In this document: positions 52,960 through 63,671 of the stretch, in pieces
Layout of the letters: every line of letters starts with the position of its first letter
Position numbering within the stretch: position 1 is the first letter of the stretch
Assembly (NCBI RefSeq): GCF_905147045.1
Contig: NC_065916.1
Location: forward strand, 4,132,468-4,196,467
Direction of reading: 5' to 3'
DNA: 64,000 nt
Origin: Nymphalis io
Taxonomy: Eukaryota > Arthropoda > Insecta > Lepidoptera > Nymphalidae
Translations under genes and position numbers: made by a program
Notes under the pieces: generated by a model
Told to the model about the DNA's origin: nothing
Databases searched by the model: none
What the model saw: the letters and a program-made list of their open reading frames with translations, nothing else

Positions 52960-53522
52960 ATTAGGATTACGTTGTAAATGTACCAGGAGAACATAAACAG
53001 TGAGACGGTTTCACCGAACGATTAGATTAAAAGAGTCAATTAGTTTCAGTTAGGATTACAGTGTTAATGTACCAGGAGATCATAAACAGTAAGTCGGTCT
53101 CACCGAACGATTAGATTAAAAGAGTCATTTAGTTTCAGTTAGGATTACAGTGTTAATGTACCAGGAGATCATAAACAGTGAGTCGGTCTCACCGAACGAT
53201 TAGATTAAAAGAGTCAATTAGTTTCAGTTAGGATTACAGTGATAATGTAACAGGAGATCATAAACAGTGTGTCGGTCTCACCGAACGATTATATTACAAG
53301 AGTCAATTAGTTCCAGTTAGGATTACAGTGTTAATGTACCAGGAGATCATAAACAGTGAGTCGGTCTCACCGAACGATTAGATTAAAAGAGTCAATTAGT
53401 TCCAGTTAGGATTACAGTGTTAATGTACCAGGAGATCATAAACAGTGAGACGGTTTCACCGAACGATTAGATTAAAAGAGTCAATTAGTTTCAGTTATGA
53501 TTACAGTGTTAATGTACCAGGA
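52960..53522 (+). repeat. 89-bp tandem repeat, second array (about 6 units)
   Basis: Same unit as 51613-52668; its first unit again has GGAGAACATAAAC. Its last units correspond to those at 4945-5149, which fixes the alignment of the two duplicated blocks. Confidence 0.93.
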
Positions 53523-53634
53523 CCTTTACAGTTTTAATCTAACCGTTCGGTGAGACCGACACACTGTTTATGATCTCCTGGTACATTAACACTGTAATCC
53601 TAACTGAAACTAATTGACTCTTTTAATCTATAAT
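53523..53634 (-). repeat. Inverted 89-bp unit closing the array
   Basis: Reverse-oriented unit, nearly identical to 5150-5255, forming a potential hairpin with the preceding direct unit. Confidence 0.88.
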
Positions 53635-53654
53635 TGAATTATAATAATAATGTC

Positions 53655-54006
53655 CTCCAGACCGATTTCGGCTACGGCGGCCAATCTCAAGATTGATTAG
53701 CCAAATACGCAGGAGATATTATAGTGCACAAGTGTGTGCGCAAACACAGGTGCACTCCCTATTCCCTAACTCTCATAATCCGATGGGATGGCAATCCGAT
53801 ACGACCGGAAAGAGTTCAGGCGCAGGACCATCAGCTTTAAATGCTTTCCGAGGCACGGGAGTGTACACATTTCCAACTTCCAGACTCCGGGCTGCTAATC
53901 AGAATTTTCTGACAGACAAACCCAATAGCTTTTTTTATTTGCCCGACCTGGGAATTGACCCGGAGGGGGTCTGCCTTACATCAAGCCACTAGACCAACGA
54001 GGCAGT
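53655..54006 (-). mobile_element. SINE family C, minus strand
   Basis: Duplicate of 5285-5634 with a few substitutions; A box and B box preserved (GTTGGTCTAGTGGC; CGGGTCAATTCCC). Confidence 0.8.
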
Positions 54007-56034
54007 CATAATTATACGAGGACTTTGAAGAGAATAGATTAGCATCTCAACCACCCCATTTACCATTTCCCTTATAATAAATTATTTTTTATTGGACAGA
54101 GAGTGTCTGACCAGAGACAAATATTAACCATCTACTTGATACTCAAATATCAATATTTGCAAAGAAGATAAATATACATTTCAACTAATTGTAAAAGGTG
54201 TATTAAATACAATATTAACACGTACATAGTGCTATTTTGATTGATTTTAAATAAGAATATTTAATTTAAATCTCAGTTTATTTGAAATTTTAAGTCAACT
54301 AACTTCTAAATAAGTTATTATTATAACAATTTAACATACGATAAGATTATCATATTAGTGTCACCGTGGCGTCACGGAAGGGTAGATAGGCAAACATGGT
54401 ATAACTAAGAATTTAATGTTTTTGAATGTACATATTTTCAAATATAAAGACTTATAACCTTTTACTGTTGCAATTTCTGTTTCTCTTTTTTAATTTCGAA
54501 TAGGAAGGCTAATGTAATTTTGGTGGTAATTCTCCACCGCGTCATTGGCGTTTTAAGAAATATTAACCATCATTTATATTGTCAATGTGCCACCAACATT
54601 GGGAACCAAGATGTAATATCCATTGTGTATGTACGTTATTTCATAAACCTAGTTATATAATTATTTAATATTAACTAGAAATTGGATGTATTATATTTTA
54701 TAGACGTTTTGCATGTATGTTATATACGTAATAAAAACTCTGACACTGATTAATTAACTGACTGAATAAAAATGAGTTATGAGTGAAAATTTGCTCGATC
54801 ACATATGATGGTTTATTAAAAATTTGTCCGCTAGTGTTAAATATATGAAAGTTTATATGGATGGTCCACATTTTTTTTATACAGTGTTGCCAACTTGGGG
54901 GTTTTCCCCCTAAATATAAATATGTCATATGAGGAACATTTTTTAAAGAAATTCTCTCCGGGGATTAACTCTTCAGCTTCATTTAATTGAGTATATTTCA
55001 AGTTTACTAATGCTACTTGCAGTACTTGATTTGCTTTTTTTTAACATCATATTATAAATGTATTTTGTATTTGTTTCAATTCATCCGTCAGGAGGATGCT
55101 TCTAAGAGGTTGGCAACACTGTTTTTATGTAACATAAAAATACCATCATCGTTTGTCGTTTTTTGTAATTTAATCCGCAAGGCGAAACGCCCCCCACGCA
55201 ATCATGAAGTGAACACGACAAGAAAACTGGTTACAGATACAATTAATATATTTAATTTATCTAGAATATTCTAGAGAGATCTCGAATTTTGCATTGGAGC
55301 CGTGTTCTATAGAATTCATGGTATGTACGGGAAGGTTTGCGTGACCCGGCCGATGGCTCTGTAACAAAACAATTTCGTTAATATATAAAAATGGCTGTTT
55401 GTGTATCTGTTTGTGATTAATAGAGTTTGGACCGTTTGAATCACCATCATAGTTGAAATTTAGATGTATGTCTCATGGATGATTTTATAATATCCACTTC
55501 GTTGTAACGCCGCTAGATGGCGCTGTACCACATTAACAGCCACCTACCGGGTTTTGCTAGTAAAGTACAAAAGTGTCTGTTGGTCGAAGATATCTCTTCT
55601 TAAGAACAAAACTTATTCCAACATGATTCAAAACAGTTACAGTATATAAATGTCCCACAGCTGGGCTAAAACCTCTCCTTCTCAGGAGAAGGTTTGAGCT
55701 TATTCCACAACCTGCTTCGATGCATGGATTTCCTTCACCGAACACTTATAAATTAAATATGTGAAAGTCGGTGGAGCTAGCGATCTCGGATACCAACACT
55801 GAGCTGACGATATACTTTATTGGCTCAACAATTCAACTGTAATTAGAAGTTATCGTTGGGTTCGTTGAGCGGTACCTGGTCCCCAGCCCCGCCGTGAACA
55901 GCAGCCGGCGGCCCCGCACGAGGTACTCCGGACAGCGGGCGAACCTGAACAGCACGGAGGCCCCCTCGCCCGCCCTCAGCACGTTATACCCTAAAGGACA
56001 TTATACCCTAAAGCGAAAAATATAAACGTGGTCA

Positions 56035-56315
56035 GCGATGAGATGAGCAACCCGATGGTAAGTGGTCACCACCGCCCATAGACATTGACACCGCAATAAA
56101 TATTAACCATCGCTTACATCAACAATGCGTCACCAACCTTGGGAACTAAGATGTTATGTCCCTCGTGCCTGTAGTTACACTGTTTTACTCACCAACAACA
56201 ATGCTATTGCTGTTTGGCGGCAGAATATATTATAAGTGTGTGTGGTAACTGGTGGTAAGGGCATTGTGCAAACCCGCCTGGGTAGGTACCACCCACTCAT
56301 CAGATATTCTACCGC
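56035..56315 (-). repeat. Interspersed repeat D
   Basis: GATGGTAAGTGGTCACCACC, CCAACCTTGGGAACTAAGAT, GGTAGGTACCACCCACTCAT; counterpart of the plus-strand copy in 20437-20700. Lacks the second copy seen there. Confidence 0.75.
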
Positions 56316-56636
56316 TGGTAACAGGAATATAACATAAAAAAATAAATATCATTATCATACTTAAGTATTTTACGCAACACCACAAATTATACCAAAATTA
56401 AACTATTTAATTCCATTCCGCAAAGTGAGTTTGATGTATGTATTCGTTACCTCGATAATGGCCGTCTGACGCACGTTCCCGACATGCACAGAGCACTGGA
56501 ACCCTGGGTAGATGGCCGTGGAGTGTCTCAGGACATGCACGGATGCCTGTTACATTCAATCAAATTTAATTCATGACCGCATTACATATTATATTGCACA
56601 GTCTGTGCTAATATTGCTAGCATATAAAAAAATAAT

Positions 56637-56845
56637 TTGTGATTATAATTCATCTCGTACTTTACGATGAAGGAAAACATCGTGAGGAAACCTGCATGTG
56701 TCTAATTTCACTGAAATTCTGCCACATGTGTATTTACCAAACCGCACTGGAGCAGCGTGGTGGAATAAGTTCCAAACCTTCTCCTCAAAAAAGGGAGAGG
56801 AGGCCTTTCGCCTAGCAGTAGGATATTCACGTGCTGTTACGGATA
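56637..56845 (+). mobile_element. SINE family B
   Basis: Counterpart of 12405-12670, missing the first 60 bp; GGAAAACATCGTGAGGAAAC and GGAGAGGAGGCC present. Confidence 0.78.
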
Positions 56846-58071
56846 AAAAAATACACACACACACAATGTGCTGTGCAAACATATACAAGTCTATAGTCGA
56901 TTCCAATAGCAAGTAGAGTATATAAGCAACTTTGACTTTGAAATTTGGTCGAAATCTTAATATTCTGTGGTATTGACTATGGATTCGCGAAAAATTTAGC
57001 CTTTTGGTTATCTGTGAAGTTGTTATCGGAACTTTGTAAGTAAAACTAAAGTGTATATAAGTGGTTAAGTGTAACAGTGTCGTGTTATATATAGAGATAT
57101 ATTGATCGAGAAGTGTTTGTGGTGTACAATACAGCATACAACATCTTTCAAACTAGCACACAATATTAAGTATTGCCATGGCGGTAGAAACGTTATTCAA
57201 AAAAGCCTTTTTAAATCGTTTGTATAATATAATTTTAAATATAAAGCTACAACCAGTATGGCTACTCTGTAAGAACATTCTCTCACTCATCATCATCATG
57301 TCAACATTTCATCGGAGAGTGATGAATCTAAAATTCTAGAATAGCACTACTGGCCGCGTATATATATTCTGTCTTAAATACATGTAAGTTTTTATTTAGT
57401 AATAAGGTTTGTATTAGCGACCCACCTGTCGTCCTCTGCAAGTCCCGGGCGGACAGCCTCCGAAGGTGGGCCGCTCGTGTCCCGCGGCGTAGCCCCCCGG
57501 CCGCGCTAGCAGCACCATGCCCTGCCGCAGTCTCGGCGGGAAGCGACCCAGGCCCAGCGACGCCGACTGTCCCGCGCGCACGCTGCCGCACGGGACGCGG
57601 TTGCGGTATATCGTGAGCACGGATATCTCCGCGAACTCGCCGGACTCCAGAGGTCCTGCGGGGGGGGGGGGGTGTTAAATATACGTCGCTCTATTCATCT
57701 CACAACTAACAGAACGCAATGCACCTATGATAAGTTCGTCGCCCTCGTAGAGTCGCCCTCGCGCGAGCAGTCCCCCACGACGGGCCCCGTCGAGTCCCCT
57801 ACGTGGAAAATTTCGTCTATTTGAAACTCGCACGCCTCCTGTAAAGTGACATAAATTATAACATTTATAATTTAATAAAAAGGATACTAGTCAACTGCGC
57901 AACATATGGTTCACTCACGTCCTCGGGGCGCTGCAGGTCGTGGCGCGGCGCCAGTACCAGCAGGCACGCGTGCAGCGCGTTGAGGCCGGCGCCGCACACG
58001 CAGCTCACCGGGAACACGGCCACCCTGCCGGCCGACACTACTGTGATTTGCGTTCAACTATATATATATAT

Positions 58072-58262
58072 CTGATCCGAACTAAGAAGAGCTTGTACTA
58101 TGGCAACCAGACAACTGATATACTATTGTATAGACAATTACACACAGACTCAGGAAAAACAGACATGTTAACGCACACAATTGTCTGTCCTGAGTGGGAA
58201 CCGAACCCACAACCTTAGGCGTGAAAGGCAAGTATCTAGCAAGGGTGGTTGGCGTAGCTATA
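58072..58262 (-). mobile_element. SINE family A, minus strand
   Basis: Reverse counterpart of 18690-18905, same intron position next to a GTPase exon: B box GTGGGTTCGGTTCCCAC on the minus strand, with a short (TA)n. Confidence 0.78.
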
Positions 58263-58722
58263 GACAATACTATTACCATTACCAATAGTATGGAACTCGT
58301 TTTAAGGTCATACATAAGATTTCACCCAGAAACACTTCGGGTTTAAATAAAGGCTTGTGAAGCTACTCACTCCTCATACTTTTAGATTTCCTCGTCTACA
58401 TTGTCTATGGTGTCCAGTATCGACTTTTGAACTTTGTAGTATAAGTTTATAGTATAAGTCGATAATATGACTACAGTGCCATCTATAATATTATCTTGTA
58501 GCTGAATTAAAAAACTTACAGCCACTGGGTCGCTGTGACCCTGGCCCCTATGGGCCAAAAATTAAAGACACGACAGGTTAGGGGGCAACCCCGCGGCCCG
58601 TACCCAGACTGGCCTAGGCCAGTTAGGAGGAACCAACTCTCCCTCTTAAAAAACTTTCATTAATAAGACGTATTACTCGATAAGGGTTTATAAATATTAT
58701 AAAAAATTGTGTTTAAACTCTT

Positions 58723-61700
58723 CAATCAATCAATCAACAGCCAATCGTTGTCCACTGCTGAACATAGGCCTCTCCCAAGGTGCGCCAAAGCTCCCTGTCC
58801 TCCGCCTTCCGCATCCAGTTGGTGCCCGCCACCTTCTTAAGGTCGTCGGTCCACCTGGCTGGAGGGCGCCCTACGCTGCGCTTGCCGATTCGCGGTCTCC
58901 ACTCTAGGACTCGTCTGCTCCAACGGCCATCGGTCCTACGACATACGTGACCAGCCCACTGCCACTTCAGCCTGCTAATTTTGCAAGCTATGTCGGTGAC
59001 TCCGGTTCTTTTCCGGATAATCTCATTTCTGATCTTATCCTTCAAAGATACTCCGAGCATAGCTTGCTCCATAGCACGCTGAGCGACTTTGAATTTGTGG
59101 ACTAGTCCCGCAGTTAGTGTCCACGTTTCGGCACCGTATGTCATGGCAGGTAAGACGCATTGGTTGAAGACTTTCGTCTTCAAACATTGCGGTATAGAGG
59201 ACTTGAGGACTTGACGAAGGTTGCCAAATGCTGCCCATCCCAAGCGAATTCTTCGATCGGCTTCCTTCTCGAAGTTGTTCCTACCGACTTGTATTATCTG
59301 TCCTAGGTAGGTATATTCACTAACAACTTCGAGAGGTTTCCCCTCGACGTATATCGGTCCCGGCACGACATGCCTATTGAACATGACCTTGGTCTTCTCC
59401 AAGTTTATACCGAGACCGACACACCGGGAAGACTCGCCTAGGCTACGCAGCATTTCGGTGAGTTGTTCCAGCGACTCTGCTATGATGACGATATCGTCGG
59501 CAAATCGAAGGTGTGAGATGTACTCGCCGTTTACATTGACTCCATACCTAGTCCAATCCAGCGTTTTGAAAACGTCTTCCAACGCGTTGGTGAACAGTTT
59601 CGGGGATATTACATCCCCCTGTCTCACCCCTCTGCGCAGTTGGATCGCCTTCGTCTTACAGTCCTGGATGTGGACAGTCATTGTAGCGGCGTTGTACAGA
59701 CATCTCAGTACCTCGATATATCTCCAATCGATATGACATCTCTGCAATGAGTCGAGCACTGCCCAGGTTTCGATGGAGTCGAAGGCTTTCTCGTAGTCCA
59801 CAAATGCCATACACAGCGGCTGATTGTACTCTTCGGTCTTCTGCACAATCTGCCGAACAGTATGGATGTGGTCCACGGTGCTGTAGCCTGATCGAAAGCC
59901 GGCTTGCTCTGGGGGCTGGAACTCGTCACGTCGTCTGGCGAGACGGTTCGTGACGACTCTTGAGAACAGCTTATACACGTGACTCAGGAGGGAGATTGGT
60001 CTGTAGTTTTTCAAGAGGGTTTTATCACCTTTCTTGAAAAACAGTACCACCTCACTCCCGCTCCACGTTTCCGGGGTCTTGCCATGTTGGATGACGGAAT
60101 TAAAGAGGCTTGCTAGCTCTTTCAGGACCGGAGTCCCGCCTGCCTTAAGCAACTCTGTTGTGATTCCGTCATCTCCCGGAGCTTTGTTGTTTTTAAGCTG
60201 TTCTAGAGCCGCCCTAATCTCTCCTTGGTCAACGACCGGGAGCTCCTCGGAGTAATGGCGCATAAGAGGGGTGCGCTGGTCATCAATACTGATTCCCACG
60301 GGTTTATCCGATCTTGAAGAGAACAACTGCCCATAAAACCTCTCTACTTCTCCGACAATCTCAGGCCTAGAGGTAACGACCCCACCATTTTCAGTTTTAA
60401 GTTTTGTCAGACGCGGCCTCCCAAATTTGCGAGCGAACACTTTCGATCCCCGATTTTGCTCAATCGCAGCCTTGATGGCACGGGTATTGGAGCGTCGGAG
60501 ATCGCGTCGCGTCAGCGTTTTTATTGTTCGATTTAAGGCCTTATCTGACAAAAACGATGGTAGTTCTCGTCGTTTTCTCATGAGCTCGAGTGTCTCAGCA
60601 GAGAGTTTTGGTGCGTTGTCTCTTCTCTGTGGCGGAAAACACTTGCGGGATGTGTTTTGCAGTATTTTGACCAGCGTGTCGGTTCTCTCATAAATGCTGC
60701 TTATGGTTTCCAACGCGGTGAATTGATTTTGAAGTTCCATTTGGAACTTTTCGGAGCCTTGAGCAGCTTGGAGCATGGTAGGTCGGAGAGTAGACCTCAT
60801 CATTCTCGATCTTTCGGCTTTTAAGTTGATATTTAGAGTGCCTCGAACCAAGCGGTGATCACTTCCGGTATTAAACCTGTTTATCACTGAAACATCTCTA
60901 AATATGTGCCTTTTATTCGAAATGATAAAGTCTATCTCGTTCCTTGTCACGTTATCGGGGCTTCGCCAGGTCCACCTCCTCTGAGGCTTCTTTTGAAAGA
61001 AAGAATTCATCAAAAAAAGCCCCTGCGCTTCGAGAAGGTTTACCAGCATTTGCCCCCTGTAATTTCTGCAGCCCAAGCCGTAAGGTCCGACTTTCGATTC
61101 ACCGCTATCTTGTACTCCCACTTTAGCATTGAAGTCTCCCATAACAACATTGTAGTGGGCCTTCGAGGTGTCGTTGAGGGCCTTTGCGATGTCCTCGTAC
61201 ATCGCTTCGACCACATCATCAGAGTATGTCGAAGTTGGCGCATATACCTGTACGACCTTCAGGGAGTACCTGTCGGAAAGTTTTAGGACAAGGTACGCTA
61301 CCCGGTTCGACACACTACTGATTTCCACAATGCTGCTAATGAGATCCTTTTTGATTAGAAAACCGACACCACCCTGGGAGAGGTTATCACCTTCGCGGAA
61401 GTGGAGTAAGTTACCGGACTCTAGAGTTATCGTGTCCTCCCCCTGTCTTCGGACTTCAGATAACCCCAGTATATGCCAGTTTATATGACTTAACTCTACT
61501 TCTAATTCGGCGAGGTGATGGTCCCGCCTCATCGAGCGTCCATTATACGTTACCATGTGCAGTCGTTTTATACGGTAGCCTGCCGTGAACCGGTGATTCT
61601 TAGCACCCCCTGCCCTGCCGATACCGCGACCGCTACCTTGGTCGGGCCTAGCGGGCTTGCCGGTAACTGGGGGCCTTTTTTGGGCGCATCTGCCATTAAG

Positions 61701-61875
61701 GGAGGGGTTTGCCCATACTCGCCGCGCTGGGCAGGCGTGTTAGCGGGCGCAGTAGGGGGGTAAGATGTTTATGGGAGGGGGGACGCTGCTGCCCATCCCC
61801 CCTTTTCCCCGTCCCTCAGTCACCTCTTACGACACCCACGGGATGAGATTGGGGGAGTACTATTCTAAGCCGGTA
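58723..61875 (-). mobile_element. RTE-type LINE copy 2, nearly full length
   Basis: Same family as 32595-35765 at very high identity. The 3' tail has three TTGA repeats (58724-58735). Inserted in a GTPase intron; the empty site in the other copy is near 18230, and an imperfect duplication (TTTAAACTCTT / TTTAATCTCTT) flanks it. The 5' end lacks the last 25 bp or so present in copy 1. Confidence 0.92.
58734..61556 (-). CDS. RTE endonuclease-reverse transcriptase, intact core
   Basis: 940 codons from Met at 61556, no internal stop. EN motifs GLSEVRRQGED (about residue 33), VVMGDFNAKVG (about 135) and GSDHRLVRGTL (about 225). RT motifs NYRPISLLSHVYKLFS (about 500), AFVDYEKAFDSIE (A), GVRQGDVISPKLF (B), LRFADDIVIIAE (C); C-terminal RTGVTDIACKISRLKWQWAG and LEWRPRIGKRSVGRPPARW. 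The upstream ATG used in copy 1 is out of frame here because an A run has six instead of seven bases, so translation would have to start internally. Possibly still able to make active enzyme. Confidence 0.9.
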   Translation of the reverse strand: MVTYNGRSMRRDHHLAELEVELSHINWHILGLSEVRRQGEDTITLESGNLLHFREGDNLSQGGVGFLIKKDLISSIVEISSVSNRVAYLVLKLSDRYSLKVVQVYAPTSTYSDDVVEAMYEDIAKALNDTSKAHYNVVMGDFNAKVGVQDSGESKVGPYGLGCRNYRGQMLVNLLEAQGLFLMNSFFQKKPQRRWTWRSPDNVTRNEIDFIISNKRHIFRDVSVINRFNTGSDHRLVRGTLNINLKAERSRMMRSTLRPTMLQAAQGSEKFQMELQNQFTALETISSIYERTDTLVKILQNTSRKCFPPQRRDNAPKLSAETLELMRKRRELPSFLSDKALNRTIKTLTRRDLRRSNTRAIKAAIEQNRGSKVFARKFGRPRLTKLKTENGGVVTSRPEIVGEVERFYGQLFSSRSDKPVGISIDDQRTPLMRHYSEELPVVDQGEIRAALEQLKNNKAPGDDGITTELLKAGGTPVLKELASLFNSVIQHGKTPETWSGSEVVLFFKKGDKTLLKNYRPISLLSHVYKLFSRVVTNRLARRRDEFQPPEQAGFRSGYSTVDHIHTVRQIVQKTEEYNQPLCMAFVDYEKAFDSIETWAVLDSLQRCHIDWRYIEVLRCLYNAATMTVHIQDCKTKAIQLRRGVRQGDVISPKLFTNALEDVFKTLDWTRYGVNVNGEYISHLRFADDIVIIAESLEQLTEMLRSLGESSRCVGLGINLEKTKVMFNRHVVPGPIYVEGKPLEVVSEYTYLGQIIQVGRNNFEKEADRRIRLGWAAFGNLRQVLKSSIPQCLKTKVFNQCVLPAMTYGAETWTLTAGLVHKFKVAQRAMEQAMLGVSLKDKIRNEIIRKRTGVTDIACKISRLKWQWAGHVCRRTDGRWSRRVLEWRPRIGKRSVGRPPARWTDDLKKVAGTNWMRKAEDRELWRTLGEAYVQQWTTIGC

Positions 61876-62348
61876 TTATTTAATCTCTTACATAGTTTAA
61901 TTGTAGCAAAAGAGTTTAGTTTTTTGCCGATTATTTTTAGTAGGATCTACAGTTTGAGCCGGTTTGATTTTGAGCTGTTTGTAAAAATGTATTAATAAGA
62001 TAAGATATTTATTCAATAAAATGAAAATTAACTTTTGGTTTGATATGTCAGGACTCCAAAAAAATCCTTACCTAATAATAATTTGAAAACACGTTATCAG
62101 GGCTATAGAAAAAGACTTAGGATACCTAAAATCTGAGCCCCCCCCCACACGTATGGGAACTAGTAATAAATAAACATACTTACAACGAGCATGGCGTAGT
62201 GCGGGGAGTAACCCGTGAGCCCGTGGAGCGTGGTACGTTGGTACTTGCTGTGGCCCGCCAGGTCCAGGAAAGACACCAGCTTGGCGCTCCTCTCTCCGAT
62301 GCGCTCCGCTGTTATCAGCTCGGAACAACCGTAGTTGACGACATTACC

Positions 62349-62735
62349 CTGATTATATGAATGTAATACATTATATGACTTTCATTTTAGGTATAAGTAA
62401 TACCGGGTAGTGTTGCATGTCGATAGTCCATTATCGATAAAATCGATAGTTTTGGACTATCGATAATCAATGATTTTTCGATAGTATTGACGTTTTGCCT
62501 TAAATGTCTTGTGGATGATGTAATGAAAGGCAATTGAGTATGGATATATGTATTGTAATATAATTTACAATATTTAATTGTTACGACGATATTACAGTGC
62601 GATGTTAGAATGGCGACTGGCGACAGAACATATAATAATGTATTAATTGACAATGGAGCATATCGAATATCGACTTGTTTCTAGGTGCCATTATGGACAG
62701 TGATTTTTGCTTACATTAATAAAAGTTAATACGTA
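62349..62735. other. Intron-like DNA with ATCGAT cluster
   Basis: Counterpart of 17356-17735. The ATCGAT palindrome cluster is at 62410-62485. No gene seen. Confidence 0.6.
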
Positions 62736-62748
62736 GGCACAACACTTC

Positions 62749-63138
62749 CCTTCCTTTAAAAAAATAAAATAATAATAATAACATATTATGACATATTATT
62801 ATAAAAGTAAACAAATTAATAAAATATAATGCAAAATTTAATTACCTACTACACTTATATAAAACAAAAATATTTTTCAATCGTCAAAAATAAAATTTGT
62901 AAATTTTAATGTATATCGTGTAAACAAGAAATACAATGTCCTATAATTTAAATATAATAAACCCTTAAAAATATAAAAAAAAAAAAAAAAAATTATATAT
63001 AAATGGGTATATTCTTAAATTTAAAGATACAATACACGACACAATATACCTACGATTACAACAGTTATATTGTAACTTCACTATTTTTAGCACATTTATT
63101 TATTCATATTTATTAATTGCACAACACGAGTTCACTTT
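62749..63138. other. AT-rich 3' region of the gypsy remnant
   Basis: Very AT-rich, with an A run at 62973-62990; no coding signal. Confidence 0.5.
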
Positions 63139-63651
63139 TTACGCCACGGAGTATGTTGGCACTGAGTGAGGTGGATGAGGCGGGTCGCGATCTCTACGGC
63201 TAGCGCGCAACCCCTTGATTTCTCTTCTCAGGTACTTAGTGTACTTTTGTTTGCAGTATCTCCAACATATTAAACAGGTGACAGTGATGACAGCCGTGAT
63301 GATTAGCATGACTATAAGGTTTAATTTATCATGCGTAATCTCATGCAGTAGGCTTGTGTTCGCCTGATTTGCCTGCCCGTTTTGGGCAATGATAATTTCT
63401 TCTTTGCTTTGTGGTTTTCTTAATTTTAAATTTAACTCTAAGCGCTTAGTTCCATATGTTCGTATTTCACTCCCATTCGCGGCATAAAGTCTATAACTGT
63501 CACTATCACTGTGTCTGTAGGGTTTTTTAACGGCTGGCAAAACAGAAACGTTGGCTCCCGTGTCCACCAAAAAACGTAGACCACTGTTTAAGTCAGTCAC
63601 GCAAAGGCGGTGGCATGGTAAAAGGGTGCAGACATCCGCCACTGACTGCAC
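63139..63651 (-). pseudogene. Gypsy protease fused to Env-like transmembrane tail
   Basis: 171 codons. Residues 1-75: protease with CVTDLNSGLRFLVDTGANVS (DTG active site) and YRLYAANGSEIRTYG, closely like the protease at 7501-9549. From about residue 80 the sequence changes to EEIIIAQNGQANQANTS, then a hydrophobic segment LNLIVMLIITAVITVTCLIC (a membrane span) followed by a basic tail (KYLRREIKGLRASRRDRD). The tail looks like the membrane anchor and cytoplasmic end of an errantivirus-type Env. The join is in frame; whether it arose by deletion or from a spliced RNA cannot be decided. Confidence 0.7.
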
Positions 63652-63671
63652 CTTATTTAGTTTTCCTTGTT

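Larger units (their letters stand above)
54229..57303 (+). repeat. Duplicated segment S, copy 3
   Basis: Matches copy 1 (10884-12945 and 13500-13655) directly and copy 2 (19895-22785) in reverse. It has the empty target site of the 542-bp-LTR gypsy at 54229-54232. Contains the 990-bp stretch (55170-56155) that copy 1 lacks. Confidence 0.85.
55876..62348 (-). pseudogene. GTPBP1/2-type GTPase, partial gene copy on minus strand
   Basis: Minus-strand exons in order: 62184-62348 (G3 box), 57919-58040, 57725-57838, 57426-57655, 56451-56546, 55876-55985, matching the six plus-strand exons of 17736-21218. Differences: exon 57725-57838 is 114 bp against 115, a one-G deletion in a G run that shifts the frame; the last exon lacks its acceptor and three bases; an RTE (58723-61875) sits in the first intron. 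The NKxD segment is again absent. So this copy is more decayed than the left one. Confidence 0.82.
57304..62735 (-). repeat. Duplicated segment T, copy 2
   Basis: Reverse complement of 17356-19700 with the RTE as an extra insertion. The outer border at 62731-62735 (GTTAA) coincides with the border next to the 91-bp LTR at 17355, so both copies end at an LTR-element junction. Confidence 0.82.

Noticed and set aside
51613..53522. Regularly spaced repeats resembling a CRISPR array
   Set aside because: The 89-bp units are contiguous with no unique spacers, and the context is eukaryotic; it is a tandem satellite.
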